Shown here piece after piece: positions 42,746 through 52,301 of a DNA stretch of 64,000 nt (within the stretch, counting starts at the first letter, position 1; the number at the start of each line of letters is the position of its first letter). Made by a program: the position numbers and the translations under genes. The notes beneath the pieces are model-generated. The model was given only the letters and a program-made list of their open reading frames with translations, was not told the DNA's origin and ran no database searches. The stretch comes from Paenibacillus sp. KS-LC4 (lineage in GTDB: Bacteria > Bacillota > Bacilli > Paenibacillales > Paenibacillaceae). The stretch lies in NCBI RefSeq assembly GCF_036894955.1, contig NZ_CP145905.1, positions 4,420,501 through 4,484,500 of the forward strand, read 5' to 3'.

Positions 42746-45700
42746 CTAGCTTTGCTCGATTAGCTCTATCCATTCATTGTATTCGTTTTGCAGCAAGGAG
42801 TACTCATGTGCCAGCTTGCCGTGCTCGATAGAAAGCTTCTCATGCTCTGCTCTGAGCAGCTCCGTCGATTGAACGGCCTCCGACCATTCCAGCTCAAGCT
42901 GCTGCCTGCGTTGATCAGCTTGCTCGCTCTGCTCGGCTGCCGCAGCGGCTTGCGCCAAAGCTGTCTCCAGTTGCTCCCTCAAATGCCCCTCCCCAGCTTG
43001 CCGCTCAGACTCAGCAGCAACCATGCGGTTAATTTCATCTGTCAATTGCTCGGAGCGCTCGCGCTCTTGCTCTATTTGCACATCCAGTTCCTGCTGTTTA
43101 TGAAGTAAAACCTCGAGCTGCTGAGCCGAAAGTCGCTCTCTTGCCGCAATTAATTCAAGCTGCTCTGTAAGCTCCTGCTCATGCCTTGCCAGTTGTCCCA
43201 GCCTTTCGTCCATCTCCAGCTCATGGAACTCTGCCTGTTCTACTTTCGCCTGAAGCTCCTCCAGCTTTCTTTGCCAAGCAGCCTGTTCATCCTTGCGCTG
43301 CTGCTGCGCTCGCAGCTCCTGCTCACGGTAAAGCTCATCAAACTGCTGCTTCTGCTGCTCTATTAGCCTAGCAAATTCTGCTTGCTTCTCGTGAAGCTGC
43401 TTCCTTAATTCCGAGCAATCACGTTCCAGTTGCTCTGACTGCTCCAGTTGTTCAAGCTTCAACAATTCCAGCTGATCGGCAAAATCCTGCTTGAGCTGGC
43501 TTACAGCCTCATCGCGCTGCTGTTCCAGCATAACAAGCTGCCGCTGATGCTCCTGTGCAAGCTCTGCTTGAGCAGCTTCACTTTCCCGCTGCTTAGCTTC
43601 GAGTGCTTGTTCCTGCTCACGAAGCTTTAGCGAAAGCTCTGCCTGAGCAGCATCGCCCTCGCGCTTATTTGCCTCAAGTGCTTGCTGCTGCTCACGAAGC
43701 CGCAGCTCAAGCGCTTCACGCTCTTCTTCATGCTGGATTTCCAGCTCCAGCTGTTTTTCTTCCGCATTGCTTTTCCATTCTTCATGAAGCCGTGCTTGAG
43801 CCTCAAGCCGCTCCCGATAATGCTGCTCCTGCTCGCTTCTAGCCTGCTCATAGTGGGCTTGACGATCTTGCTGCAGCTGCTGAAGCTTGCTGAGCTCTTC
43901 CTCCAGCGCCATAACACGCAATTCAGCCTCATCCGCTTTAGCTGCTTCAATTGCCAAATATTTAGCCTGCTCGGCGATTTGCGCTTCTGCTTCCTTCAAG
44001 CGATTGCCTAGCTGCGCACGCGTCTCGGCATGCTGCTCATTTATGACATGCAGCTCGTCCAACTGCTGACGAATTTCGCCAAGCTCGGCTTCACGCTCAT
44101 GGCGCTCTTGCTCCAGAACTGCAAGGGAGGAGCGCAATGCTTCTTCCTGTTCCATTGCTTGCAATAAGTGATCATCTGCAACGGCAATACGCTGTTCAAG
44201 CGCAGCTTTTTCCTTGGCAGCTTTCTCTTGAAGCTCGGCAGCTGCTGCTTGCAGCTTAGCCCGTTCTTCTTCCCAATTTTTATATCGCATAGCGAGGTCA
44301 GCCTTCAAGGCTTGCTCCTGCTCCATTAACTCTTTCATATGTGCGGAAACCAGCTTCTCAACATTAGCCGACGCTTCCGCAAGCAGACGCTGCTCATGCT
44401 CATCAAGCTGCTGTTGCTGCTGCTGGGCTGCATTAGACAGCTCCAGCTTCCATTCCTCTTCACGCTGCTCATGCTTCGCCTGCCAGCTCTGCTCCAGCTG
44501 TATGACACGCTCAGCTAGCTCATTCGCTGCAAGCTCTAGCGCTTGGGCTTTAGCTGCACGCTCAGCAGACAACACCGCTTCCGCTTCTTCAAGCAGCTCT
44601 GCCGCCGTTGCCTGCTCGCGTTGCAATTGTGCTTGAGCTGCTGCCTCCAGTTCCGCTAGCCTTGCAGCCGCTTCGGTGCGTTCGAGCTCGACGCGAGCTA
44701 GCGCTGCTGCTTCGGCTTCTGCCACCCTCGCTGCTGCTTCCGCCTGTTCGCGTGCAAACCTCTCGTCTGCAGCACTCTTCTCCTCCGCAAGCTTCAAGGC
44801 TGCATTAGCCTGCTCATGCTCCAGCTGCTCCTGCAAAGCTTTCTCGACTTCAGCAAGCCTAGCCATTGCCTGGGAACGTTCGCGCTCCAGTTGCGCTTGT
44901 GCAGACGCTTCCGCCTCCGTCAACAGCTCCGTAGCTGCCGCGCGTTCCTGTGCAAGCTCCGCTTCCGCTTCCGCTTTTGTTTCCAGCAGCTTCGCTTCAG
45001 CTACTGCCCGTTCGCGCTCCAGTTGCTCCTCAGCAGCTTGCACTGCTGCTTCTGCTGCTGCAAGCTTGTCCGCTGCTTCCTCACGCTCGCGCTTCAGCAG
45101 CTCTTCCGCGACGCTCTGCGCTTCTGCGAGTTTCGCAGCAGCGGCTTCGCGCTCCCGCGCAACCTCTCTTGCCGCGATGCTTCTTGCTTCGCTGGCTTTG
45201 GCCTCGGCTTCCGCCAGCTTAGCAGCTGCTTCGGCACGTTCCCGCTCCAACTGCTCCTGAGCAGACGCTTCCGCCTCCGTCAACAGCTCCGTCGCAGCCG
45301 CACGTTCCCGCGCAAGCTCCGCTTTTGCTTCCAGCAGCTTCGCTTCCGCCTCTGCCTGCTCGCGTTCCCGCTTCGCTTGCGCAGCCGCTTCAGCTGCCGC
45401 CAAGCTTGCAGCAGCTTCCGCGCACGCCGCCGCAAGTGCTGCTTCCGCTTCGCTTCGCACTTCCGCCAGCCTCGCGGCGGCTGCCTCGCGCTCCCGAACA
45501 AGCTGCTCCTCTGCGGTCAATTCCGCCTCGATCAGCTTTTCCTCAACTTCCGCTATTTTCGCTGTCGTCTCGGAAATTTTCGCTTCGGCTTCGTTCAGCT
45601 TCGCTGCGGCTTCAGCACGTTCATGCGCAAGCATCGCTTCTGCCTCACTCTGCGCTCTCGCAAGCTTCGCCGCCGCTGCTTCCCGCTCCCTCGAAAGCTG

Positions 45701-46663
45701 CTCCTGCGCAGAGGCTTCGACTTCGTTCAGCTTTTCAACCACTTCCGCGAGCCGCTCCGCCGCTTCGGCGCGCTCGCGCTCCAGCTGCTCCTCGGCGATA
45801 ATTTCCGCCTCGATCAACTTTTCGGCTGCTTCCGCACGCTCCCGCTCAAGCTCCTCCGTCGCCGCGCTCTTCGCCTCCGCTAGCTTCGCTTCTAATACCC
45901 CAAGCTTCGCTTCCGCTTCCGCACGCTCTCGATCCAGCAGCTCTTCCGCGACGATTTCCGCTTCTATCAGCTTTTCGGCGGCTTCCGCGAGCTTCGCAGC
46001 CGCTTCAACACGCTCGCGCGCCACCTGCTCCTCGGCAGCAGCCTCGGCTTCCGCGAGCTTTACCGCTGCACTAGCCTGCTCCCGCGCAAGCGCTCCTTCA
46101 AGTGTCAGCTTCTGGGCAGCAAGCGTCTCAGACGCTTCCTCACGCTGGCGCGCAAGCGCTTCCGATGCTTCCTGCTGCTGTGCGGCCAGCCGCTCGTCCG
46201 CTTCCGCCAGCATATCCTTCAGCTGATTTTCCGCTTGTGCGAGCGCATGAATCAGTTCCTCGGCGGCCTTCTTTTTCGCCTCCTCCAGCTCTGATTCAAA
46301 AACCTCCTGCAGCTCCTGCAAATCAATTTCCGCCTTTACCTGCAAAGCCTGGTACTCCTCGCGCAAGCTTGTCATCATCCCTTGGAGCTCTTCAAGCTGC
46401 TCGGCAAGCACTAGCCGCTTCGCCTCAGCGTCATGCAGCGACTCATTGTCGCGTCGCAGGCGAAAAACTTCCTCGGTCATTTGCACAGCTGCAAGCACTG
46501 CGATTTTTGGCAGATCCAGCTGTGGATAACCTTTGGCAATTTTATTCATGCTATCATCTATCATTCCGGCAATACGCCGCATATATTCTGAGTTGGAATG
46601 GCCCTTCAAACGATATTGATGCCCATATATATCAACGGTTACTACAGTTTGCTCAGTATCCAT
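42746..46663 (-). CDS. zapA: Giant ZapA-domain coiled-coil protein
   Basis: 1305 residues. Residues ~1-85 are a normal ZapA domain: VTVDIYGHQYRLKGHSNSEY, MRRIAGMIDDSMNKIAKG, LPKIAVLAAVQMTEEVFRLR. The remaining ~1200 residues are one continuous coiled coil. About 100-190 is ordinary. About 190-690 is built of repeated 26-34-residue Ala/Glu units (EEQLERERAEAAAKLAEAEA type). The rest is Gln/Glu-rich with clear heptads. ZapA in most bacteria is only ~80-150 residues and crosslinks FtsZ filaments. The frame is open without a break, and terminator and ribosome site (AGGAGGATAATG region) are normal. The position after pheT is the usual one for Firmicute zapA. It could be a long spacer linking the Z-ring to another structure. 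Confidence 0.85.
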   Translation of the reverse strand: MDTEQTVVTVDIYGHQYRLKGHSNSEYMRRIAGMIDDSMNKIAKGYPQLDLPKIAVLAAVQMTEEVFRLRRDNESLHDAEAKRLVLAEQLEELQGMMTSLREEYQALQVKAEIDLQELQEVFESELEEAKKKAAEELIHALAQAENQLKDMLAEADERLAAQQQEASEALARQREEASETLAAQKLTLEGALAREQASAAVKLAEAEAAAEEQVARERVEAAAKLAEAAEKLIEAEIVAEELLDRERAEAEAKLGVLEAKLAEAKSAATEELERERAEAAEKLIEAEIIAEEQLERERAEAAERLAEVVEKLNEVEASAQEQLSREREAAAAKLARAQSEAEAMLAHERAEAAAKLNEAEAKISETTAKIAEVEEKLIEAELTAEEQLVREREAAAARLAEVRSEAEAALAAACAEAAASLAAAEAAAQAKREREQAEAEAKLLEAKAELARERAAATELLTEAEASAQEQLERERAEAAAKLAEAEAKASEARSIAAREVAREREAAAAKLAEAQSVAEELLKREREEAADKLAAAEAAVQAAEEQLERERAVAEAKLLETKAEAEAELAQERAAATELLTEAEASAQAQLERERSQAMARLAEVEKALQEQLEHEQANAALKLAEEKSAADERFAREQAEAAARVAEAEAAALARVELERTEAAARLAELEAAAQAQLQREQATAAELLEEAEAVLSAERAAKAQALELAANELAERVIQLEQSWQAKHEQREEEWKLELSNAAQQQQQQLDEHEQRLLAEASANVEKLVSAHMKELMEQEQALKADLAMRYKNWEEERAKLQAAAAELQEKAAKEKAALEQRIAVADDHLLQAMEQEEALRSSLAVLEQERHEREAELGEIRQQLDELHVINEQHAETRAQLGNRLKEAEAQIAEQAKYLAIEAAKADEAELRVMALEEELSKLQQLQQDRQAHYEQARSEQEQHYRERLEAQARLHEEWKSNAEEKQLELEIQHEEEREALELRLREQQQALEANKREGDAAQAELSLKLREQEQALEAKQRESEAAQAELAQEHQRQLVMLEQQRDEAVSQLKQDFADQLELLKLEQLEQSEQLERDCSELRKQLHEKQAEFARLIEQQKQQFDELYREQELRAQQQRKDEQAAWQRKLEELQAKVEQAEFHELEMDERLGQLARHEQELTEQLELIAARERLSAQQLEVLLHKQQELDVQIEQERERSEQLTDEINRMVAAESERQAGEGHLREQLETALAQAAAAAEQSEQADQRRQQLELEWSEAVQSTELLRAEHEKLSIEHGKLAHEYSLLQNEYNEWIELIEQS

Positions 46664-46762
46664 AAAACATTATCCTCCTATAGGTGTTTCTCGCTCCCTT
46701 ATCAATCGGCAGGATGGTTTCCCCAATCCTTATATAGAAGAACATATCACATAGAGTCTTAT

Positions 46763-46790
46763 ATTATAGTTGTATTATAGCAAGGTGAAA
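46763..46790 (-). promoter_or_regulatory. Candidate zapA promoter at the edge of the repeat array
   Basis: TTTCAC (46785-46790), 16 bases, TATAAT (46763-46768) on the minus strand. The -35 is formed by the first bases of repeat unit 1, so array and promoter touch. Confidence 0.45.
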
Positions 46791-47173
46791 CGGCTGTCGC
46801 CATTCTTTGGCGGCGCAGCGCGTTTCATTCCGAGAAATATAGAGAAGGGATCGAATCATCTTATCCTTTCCTATATTTCAAGGTGAAACGGCTGTCGCCA
46901 TCCTTTGGCGGCGCAGCGCGTTTCACTCCGAGAAATATAGAGAAGGGATCGAATCATCTTATCCTTTCCTATATTTCAAGGTGAAACGGCTGTCGCCATC
47001 CTTTGGCGGCGCAGCGCGTTTCACTCCGAGAAATATAGAGAAGGGATCGAATCGTCTTATCCTTTCCTATATTTCAAGGTGAAACGGCTGTCGCCATTCT
47101 TTGGCGGCGCAGCGCGTTTCACTCCGAGAAATATAGAGAAGGGACAGCTTTAAGATATACCTTCTCTATATTT
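46782..47173. repeat. Four tandem 98-bp units, each with two hairpins
   Basis: Units begin at 46782, 46880, 46978 and 47076, exactly 98 bases apart, each opening with AAGGTGAAACGGCTGTCGCC. Each unit holds hairpin A (GTGAAACG...CGTTTCAC with an inner CGCCA/TGGCG) and hairpin B (GAAATATAG...CTATATTTC). In the last unit hairpin B has a different inner sequence yet pairs perfectly over 15 bases (GAAATATAGAGAAGG with CCTTCTCTATATTTC). There is no open frame and no spacer diversity as in CRISPR. Confidence 0.9.
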
Positions 47174-47338
47174 CAAATGCAAGTGTAACCGACTGCTTCT
47201 GTCTCCGACATGAAGCTTTGCTCTTCTTTATATTTCAATCCAAAATCTATTACAGACTAGCAAGCAGCTAATGATTCATGTTTGGGCAAATGCTCTGGAA
47301 AAACCGTCCAAAGTCCTGCTGCTGCTCAAAAACAAAGC
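47174..47338. other. Spacer between repeat array and pheT terminator
   Basis: No gene seen. It has partial echoes of the repeat (a TTTATATTTCAA stretch near 47226-47237), suggesting decayed units. Confidence 0.35.
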
Positions 47339-47384
47339 AAAAAGCCGTATCGATAGTCCACATGGAACTATTTCGATACGGCTT
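47339..47384 (-). terminator. Terminator of pheST
   Basis: On the minus strand AAGCCGTATCGA pairs with TCGATACGGCTT, with an inner AATAGT/ACTAT arm. TTTTTGC follows. Confidence 0.8.
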
Positions 47385-47398
47385 GGAAGGTTTCCTGC

Positions 47399-49843
47399 CT
47401 ATTTTCTTAATTCTGCTGCAAAAGATTGTTCTAATCCTGCGACGACCTTGCCATGTAGCTCAGTCACTTCTTCGTCGGTCAATGTACGCTCGGCATGACG
47501 ATATACGAGCGAAAGCGCTACGCTCTTTTTGCCCGCTCCCAGCTTCTCGCCCGTGAAGACGTCAAACACGCGGACGGACTCCAGCAGCTCGCCTGCCGTT
47601 TGCCATGCAAGCGCAGTAAGCTCGCCTGCCGGCACTTCCATATCCAGCACAACAGCAATGTCACGCTGCATTGCAGGATAACGCGGAAGCGCCTTGTAGA
47701 CGATTTCGTCGCCAGCCAGCTGATAAAGCGGCGCAAGCTCGATTTCCAGCACGTACGTATCTGCCAGATCGCTTTCCAGTTGCAGCGTTGGGTGAAGCTG
47801 ACCCACATAACCAATGACCTCTGTGCCATGCTCGGTCTCCAGTTGAACAGCTGCCGTTCTTCCCGGGTGAAAATGCTCCGGCTGCGCCGCGGCATAGCTT
47901 ACCTTATCGGTAATGCCAAGTACGGCAAACACCGTTTCCAAAACGCCCTTGGCATCATAAAAATCAACAGCGGCCGCCTTGCGGTTCCACTGCGGCTCTA
48001 CACGGTTTCCTGTCAGCAATGCTGCGAAGCGATGCTTCTCCTGAGGAAGACGCGTCAGCTTCTCTTCTTCCGTATGGAACACGCTGCCGATTTCAAAAAT
48101 GACAGCCGACTCATTTTTGCGATTGCGGTTATAGGCTGCTGTTTCCAGCAGCTGCGCAATTAGCGTTGTCCGCAGTACGCTGCGCTCCTCGCTCATTGGC
48201 ATCGACAGCTTCACAGCCTTCGTCGATTCGCCCGACAAAGCAGGGAACAGCTCTGTCCGCTCAGGACCTGTGAACGAATAGCTGATTACTTCATGCAGCC
48301 CCGCATCCGTCAGACGCTTGCGCAGCTCGCGGCGAATCGCTTGCGGCTTCGTCAGCGCACCTGGCGTTACATCGCCGAAAATCGGTGTAGTCGGAATGTT
48401 GTCATAGCCATAAAGACGGGCAACCTCCTCGATTAAATCTACATCATATGAAATGTCGCCGCGGCGCGACGGAACTTCGACTTGGAATACCTCTTCCTCG
48501 CTGACGCTATAGCCAAAGCTTAGACGCTTCAAAATCGTTTGCACCTCAAGGCTGGACAGCTCAGTGCCGAGATAACGGTTGATTTTAGCCAAAGCGACTT
48601 CAACGACCTGCTGCTTCGCCGGAGCTGTCGTCACCTCCACGATGCCCTCCGTAGCGAGTCCGCCTGCAAGCTCAGTGATCAAGGCTGCTGCACGGTTTAG
48701 CGCAGGAATAACGCGGCCCGGGTCCACTTCCTTCTCGAAGCGAATGCTCGATTCCGAGCGCAGTCCGAATTGACGTGAAGTTTTGCGAACCGTTCCCCCA
48801 TCAAAGCGAGCCGATTCCAGCAAAATATTAACGGTATCGCTTGTGACCTCAGAGTTCGCTCCGCCCATTACACCCGCAAGCGCGATTGGCTTCTCGCCGT
48901 CAGTAATGACAAGCATTTGCGGCTCAAGGCGGCGCTCTTGGTCATCAAGGGTAAGCATCGTTTCGCCCTCATGCGCCAAACGCACATCAATCCTTCCGCT
49001 TTTCACCTGATCCGCATCAAAGGCATGAAGCGGCTGGCCATATTCCAGCAGAACAAAGTTCGTTACGTCAACGACGTTGTTAATCGGACGAATGCCTGCG
49101 GCAATAAGGCGGTTTTGCAGCCATAGCGGAGACTCGCCAATTTTCACGCCTTTAATGTAACGCGCACTATAGTGGAAGCACTGCTCAGGCGCGCTGATTG
49201 TCACTTGAACATGACTTTCTGTACGCTCGGAAGCATGAGCAATAACCGGCTCAGGAATACGCACCTCACGGCCAGTCAAGGCGCCGATTTCATACGCTGT
49301 GCCGATGACGCTGAGGCAATCCGAACGGTTAGGCGTCAAGTCGAGCTCCAGCACCTCATCGTTCAATCCAAGCACGTCAGCGATTGGCGTTCCGATTACC
49401 GTGTGCGGCGGCAATACGAGAATGCCCTCCTGCTGCTCCTTCGGCAGCAGCTTGTCATTAATGCCAAGCTCCTTCGCTGAACAGATCATGCCCTGCGATT
49501 CTACGCCGCGCAGCTTTGCGCGCTTAATGTGCAAATCGCCCGGCAGCTTTGCTCCAACGGTCGCAACTGGAACAAGCTGCCCCGCATCGACATTTTTCGC
49601 TCCGCAGACGATTTGCAGCTCTTCGCCTGTGCCTACGTCCACTTTGCACACATTCAGCTTATCTGCATCCGGATGCTTTTCACGTGATTTGACATAGCCG
49701 ACAACGACGCCGGTCACTCCCTTGTTACGAGATTCCACCTCGTCGATCTCAATGCCTCCGCGCGTCATTTTCTCAGCAAGCTCTGCGCCCGTAAAGCCAG
49801 ATAAATCAACATATTCATTCAACCATTGATATGAAATTTTCAT
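47399..49843 (-). CDS. pheT: Phenylalanyl-tRNA synthetase beta subunit
   Basis: 814 residues, full length. An EMAP/tRNA-binding domain lies at ~40-150 (HPDADKLNVCKVDVG), then B3/B4 domain, B5 domain, the catalytic-like core (YDVDLIEEVARLYGYDNIP) and a C-terminal anticodon-binding FDX-ACB domain (YPAMQRDIAVVLD, RVFDVFTGEKLGAGKKS). It forms the alpha2-beta2 enzyme with PheS, encoded 24 bases upstream, under the same T-box. Confidence 0.96.
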   Translation of the reverse strand: MKISYQWLNEYVDLSGFTGAELAEKMTRGGIEIDEVESRNKGVTGVVVGYVKSREKHPDADKLNVCKVDVGTGEELQIVCGAKNVDAGQLVPVATVGAKLPGDLHIKRAKLRGVESQGMICSAKELGINDKLLPKEQQEGILVLPPHTVIGTPIADVLGLNDEVLELDLTPNRSDCLSVIGTAYEIGALTGREVRIPEPVIAHASERTESHVQVTISAPEQCFHYSARYIKGVKIGESPLWLQNRLIAAGIRPINNVVDVTNFVLLEYGQPLHAFDADQVKSGRIDVRLAHEGETMLTLDDQERRLEPQMLVITDGEKPIALAGVMGGANSEVTSDTVNILLESARFDGGTVRKTSRQFGLRSESSIRFEKEVDPGRVIPALNRAAALITELAGGLATEGIVEVTTAPAKQQVVEVALAKINRYLGTELSSLEVQTILKRLSFGYSVSEEEVFQVEVPSRRGDISYDVDLIEEVARLYGYDNIPTTPIFGDVTPGALTKPQAIRRELRKRLTDAGLHEVISYSFTGPERTELFPALSGESTKAVKLSMPMSEERSVLRTTLIAQLLETAAYNRNRKNESAVIFEIGSVFHTEEEKLTRLPQEKHRFAALLTGNRVEPQWNRKAAAVDFYDAKGVLETVFAVLGITDKVSYAAAQPEHFHPGRTAAVQLETEHGTEVIGYVGQLHPTLQLESDLADTYVLEIELAPLYQLAGDEIVYKALPRYPAMQRDIAVVLDMEVPAGELTALAWQTAGELLESVRVFDVFTGEKLGAGKKSVALSLVYRHAERTLTDEEVTELHGKVVAGLEQSFAAELRK

Positions 49844-49867
49844 CGCTTTGCTCCCCTTCCTTTCCTG

Positions 49868-50899
49868 CTACATTTTCGCGAATTGTTGTAAAAACCGAAG
49901 ATCATTCGTATAGAAATGACGAATATCGTCAATGCCGTATTTCAGCAGCGCAATGCGCTCTACACCCATGCCGAAAGCGAATCCGCTAACTTCGTTCGGG
50001 TCGTAGCCGCCCATCTCCAGTACGCGCGGGTGAACCATGCCGCAGCCGAGAATTTCCAGCCAGCCCGTCTGCTTACACATCCGACAACCATGTCCGCCGC
50101 ATTGCGCGCAGCTTACGTCAACCTCCGCACTTGGCTCCGTGAATGGGAAGAAGCTTGGACGAAGACGGATTTGCGTCTGCGAGCCGAACATTTGCTGGGC
50201 AAATTGCAGCAGCGTGCCTTTTAGGTCGCTCATGCGAATGTTAGGCGCAATAACGAGCCCTTCAATTTGATTGAATTGAAAGGAATGCGTCGCATCGTCA
50301 TCATCGCGGCGGTATACTTTACCTGGACAAATAACTTTGATTGGCTTGCCTTTCATCGCCTGCATCGTTCTCACTTGAACCGGGGATGTTTGCGTACGCA
50401 TCAGGATATCATCGGTAATGTAAAATGAATCCTGCATGTCGCGTGCCGGATGGTTTTTCGGCAAGTTCAGCGCCTCGAAGTTGTAATAATCCGTCTCGAC
50501 TTCTGGCCCTTCGGCAATCGTATAGCCTAGTCCGATGAAAATATCCTCGATTTCCTGTGCTACCTTGTTAAGCGGATGTACGGCTCCAGTTGGCAATGCT
50601 TTGCCTGGCAGCGTCACATCAATCGTCTCGCCGCGCAAGCGCGCTTCCGTCTCGGCTTGCTGGAATACCGCCTGCTTCTCCTCGATAACGGCTTCAATCG
50701 CCGCACGAACGTCATTGCCGACTTGACCGATAATTGGACGCTCCTCTGCGCTAAGTCCGCCCATGCCGCGCAAAATTTCAGTAAGCGCGCCTTTTTTTCC
50801 TAAATATTTGACCCGCAGATCGTTAAGCACTTGCGGATTGTCTACCTGTTGCAGCTCTTGCAGCGCTTCGCCGCGCAAAGCCTCCAAACGTTCCTTCAT
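49868..50899 (-). CDS. pheS: Phenylalanyl-tRNA synthetase alpha subunit
   Basis: 343 residues. An N-terminal coiled-coil arm (~1-85) precedes a class II catalytic core with [32 protein letters not shown], the zinc-like [17 protein letters not shown] loop, and motif 3 [18 protein letters not shown]. Ends [15 protein letters not shown], as in Bacillus PheS. It charges tRNA-Phe with PheT and is regulated by the T-box leader at 50933-51252. Confidence 0.96.
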   Translation of the reverse strand: MKERLEALRGEALQELQQVDNPQVLNDLRVKYLGKKGALTEILRGMGGLSAEERPIIGQVGNDVRAAIEAVIEEKQAVFQQAETEARLRGETIDVTLPGKALPTGAVHPLNKVAQEIEDIFIGLGYTIAEGPEVETDYYNFEALNLPKNHPARDMQDSFYITDDILMRTQTSPVQVRTMQAMKGKPIKVICPGKVYRRDDDDATHSFQFNQIEGLVIAPNIRMSDLKGTLLQFAQQMFGSQTQIRLRPSFFPFTEPSAEVDVSCAQCGGHGCRMCKQTGWLEILGCGMVHPRVLEMGGYDPNEVSGFAFGMGVERIALLKYGIDDIRHFYTNDLRFLQQFAKM

Positions 50900-50932
50900 C
50901 TGATGCTCGCCTCCTCATTCTTTTGAACAAAC

Positions 50933-51252
50933 AAAAAAAGCCCCTTCTTCCCGCAAGGGACGAAAGAACCGTGGTACCACCCTAATTCGAGCACTCTGCT
51001 TGCTCCCCTCTATACAGAGAGGGACAGAACTAGCTTGCTCCTCAATCCCGTTAACGGCGGGAACCGAAACATTCCTACTTGCGAACATGCAGCACCTGCT
51101 GGTGCTACGCCGGGTTCAGAAGTCTGCTCAGGAGTGAACTTCAGACAGCCTGTTTTCACGAAAGACGCTCTCAATCTATGGCGACTTCTCCCTGTGTGAA
51201 GGCACTGCTTACTTTTCTCCGTCTCAGCATTTCAACTCATATGGATGCAATA
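50933..51252 (-). ncRNA. T-box leader of pheST
   Basis: On the minus strand the T-box sequence AGGGTGGTACCACGG (50969-50983) is exact. A terminator follows (GTCCCTT with AAGGGGC, seven Ts, 50933-50962). The ~270 bases before it hold a long Stem I region. A Phe codon TTC followed by A in CTGAAGTTCACTCC (near 51136) may be the specifier, but I have not folded it, so that point is tentative. Uncharged tRNA-Phe should favour the antiterminator and raise pheST expression. Confidence 0.9.
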
Positions 51253-51260
51253 TCTTTTAC

Positions 51261-51289
51261 ATTATAAGCAAATGGCTGGCGCGATGCAA
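51261..51289 (-). promoter_or_regulatory. pheST promoter
   Basis: TTGCAT (51284-51289), exactly 17 bases, TATAAT (51261-51266) on the minus strand. The transcript would begin near 51253, just before the T-box leader. Confidence 0.75.
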
Positions 51290-51313
51290 TAACTGCCTTG
51301 CGATTTGCCCGAC

Positions 51314-52123
51314 TTATGCCCCCGAAATCGGATTTTTGCCTTCGGTGAAGCTGACACTGTCTGCCTTCCAAACGCCATTTACCTTGATTATTTTGGTATC
51401 TCGCAAAATGTAAGAAACTTCCCAAGCATCCTGCGAAATGTCCAACGACTGTAGGAAGCTCCCCGTTGTTTTGGTTCTATAGCTGCCAGACGTTACAGGA
51501 TCTTTAAACGTATAATTATACTCTAGGCCTTTATTTTGAATGATGACATTAATGAGACGGTCGGTAAAATAAGGCTTGAAATAAGTGCGAATCTGCTTCA
51601 TGGATGACACATCGGCTGCTTCGTTTAATTTATCAGACAGCTGCTTCAGGCGGGCTGCCGATGCTTTTTCAGCGGCCAAAAGCTTAACCGGCTCCACATA
51701 TACAACAAGCTGCTTCCCTTCGAGTGTAATCGTCGCGACTTGGCCATATGAATTCCAGTCTACACTTGCACCCAGCAGTTGGCTAACGAACCGCAGAGGA
51801 ACATAGGTTGTGTTGTTGATTAATTGCGCTGGTACGTCTAGCTCCGTTTCAGCTTGATGGACAAGCACCTTTTTTGAGTTAATCGTAAGAAGCAATTCGA
51901 TATCGTCTTTTTGGATTTCAATCGTTTGAAGCTGCTGGTTCCACTCTACAGCAGCCCCCATATTTTGGGCAACATCACGTAGCGGTATAAGCATCCGGTT
52001 GTCCTTCAATTTTCCATTGTTAAGCTCAATAGGCCGATCAGCCGCAAAAACAGGTGCAGAAAGAGCTGGTAAAGCCAGCAGTGTCGCTGTCAATAAGCCT
52101 AAAGCGATTTTTTTCAACATCAT
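51314..52123 (-). CDS. Secreted protein with copper-amine-oxidase N-domain
   Basis: 269 residues. A signal peptide ends VFAA at ~27. Two copper-amine-oxidase-N-type repeats follow (RMLIPLRDVAQNMGAAVEWN and TYVPLRFVSQLLGASVDWN), then a C-terminal ~130-residue domain resembling NTF2-like or uncharacterised folds. The domain name is historical: no copper site or oxidase activity is implied. Such proteins are very abundant in Paenibacillus and probably act in the cell wall. GGAGG lies before two adjacent ATGs. Confidence 0.85.
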   Translation of the reverse strand: MMLKKIALGLLTATLLALPALSAPVFAADRPIELNNGKLKDNRMLIPLRDVAQNMGAAVEWNQQLQTIEIQKDDIELLLTINSKKVLVHQAETELDVPAQLINNTTYVPLRFVSQLLGASVDWNSYGQVATITLEGKQLVVYVEPVKLLAAEKASAARLKQLSDKLNEAADVSSMKQIRTYFKPYFTDRLINVIIQNKGLEYNYTFKDPVTSGSYRTKTTGSFLQSLDISQDAWEVSYILRDTKIIKVNGVWKADSVSFTEGKNPISGA

Positions 52124-52244
52124 AATACCTCCATCATGTAACATAGCTGTTGTTATCCCTATTCATATAGACGTGAATTTAATAAAAAAGTTACCCGCTC
52201 TTAAACAACACCACAGAATTGTATTCATTCAATAAAAAATGATC

Positions 52245-52285
52245 AAAAACAGCTCCCTCCATCTTTACGATGAGCAAGGAGCTGT
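52245..52285 (-). terminator. Terminator of the ridA gene
   Basis: ACAGCTCC pairs with GGAGCTGT around a ~21-base loop. TTTTTGATC follows on the minus strand. Confidence 0.7.
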
Positions 52286-52301
52286 CCTTTAAACTATTCT
52301 A

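Noticed and set aside
44816-45883. 355-codon plus-strand frame and other long plus-strand frames across 42.8-46.6 kb
   Set aside because: They lie antisense to the zapA coiled coil. Its restricted codons (Ala, Glu, Leu, Gln) leave few stops on the other strand; the translations are low-complexity Arg/Leu/Phe runs with no ribosome sites.
46782-47173. CRISPR array
   Set aside because: The whole 98-bp unit repeats without variable spacers, and no cas gene is near.
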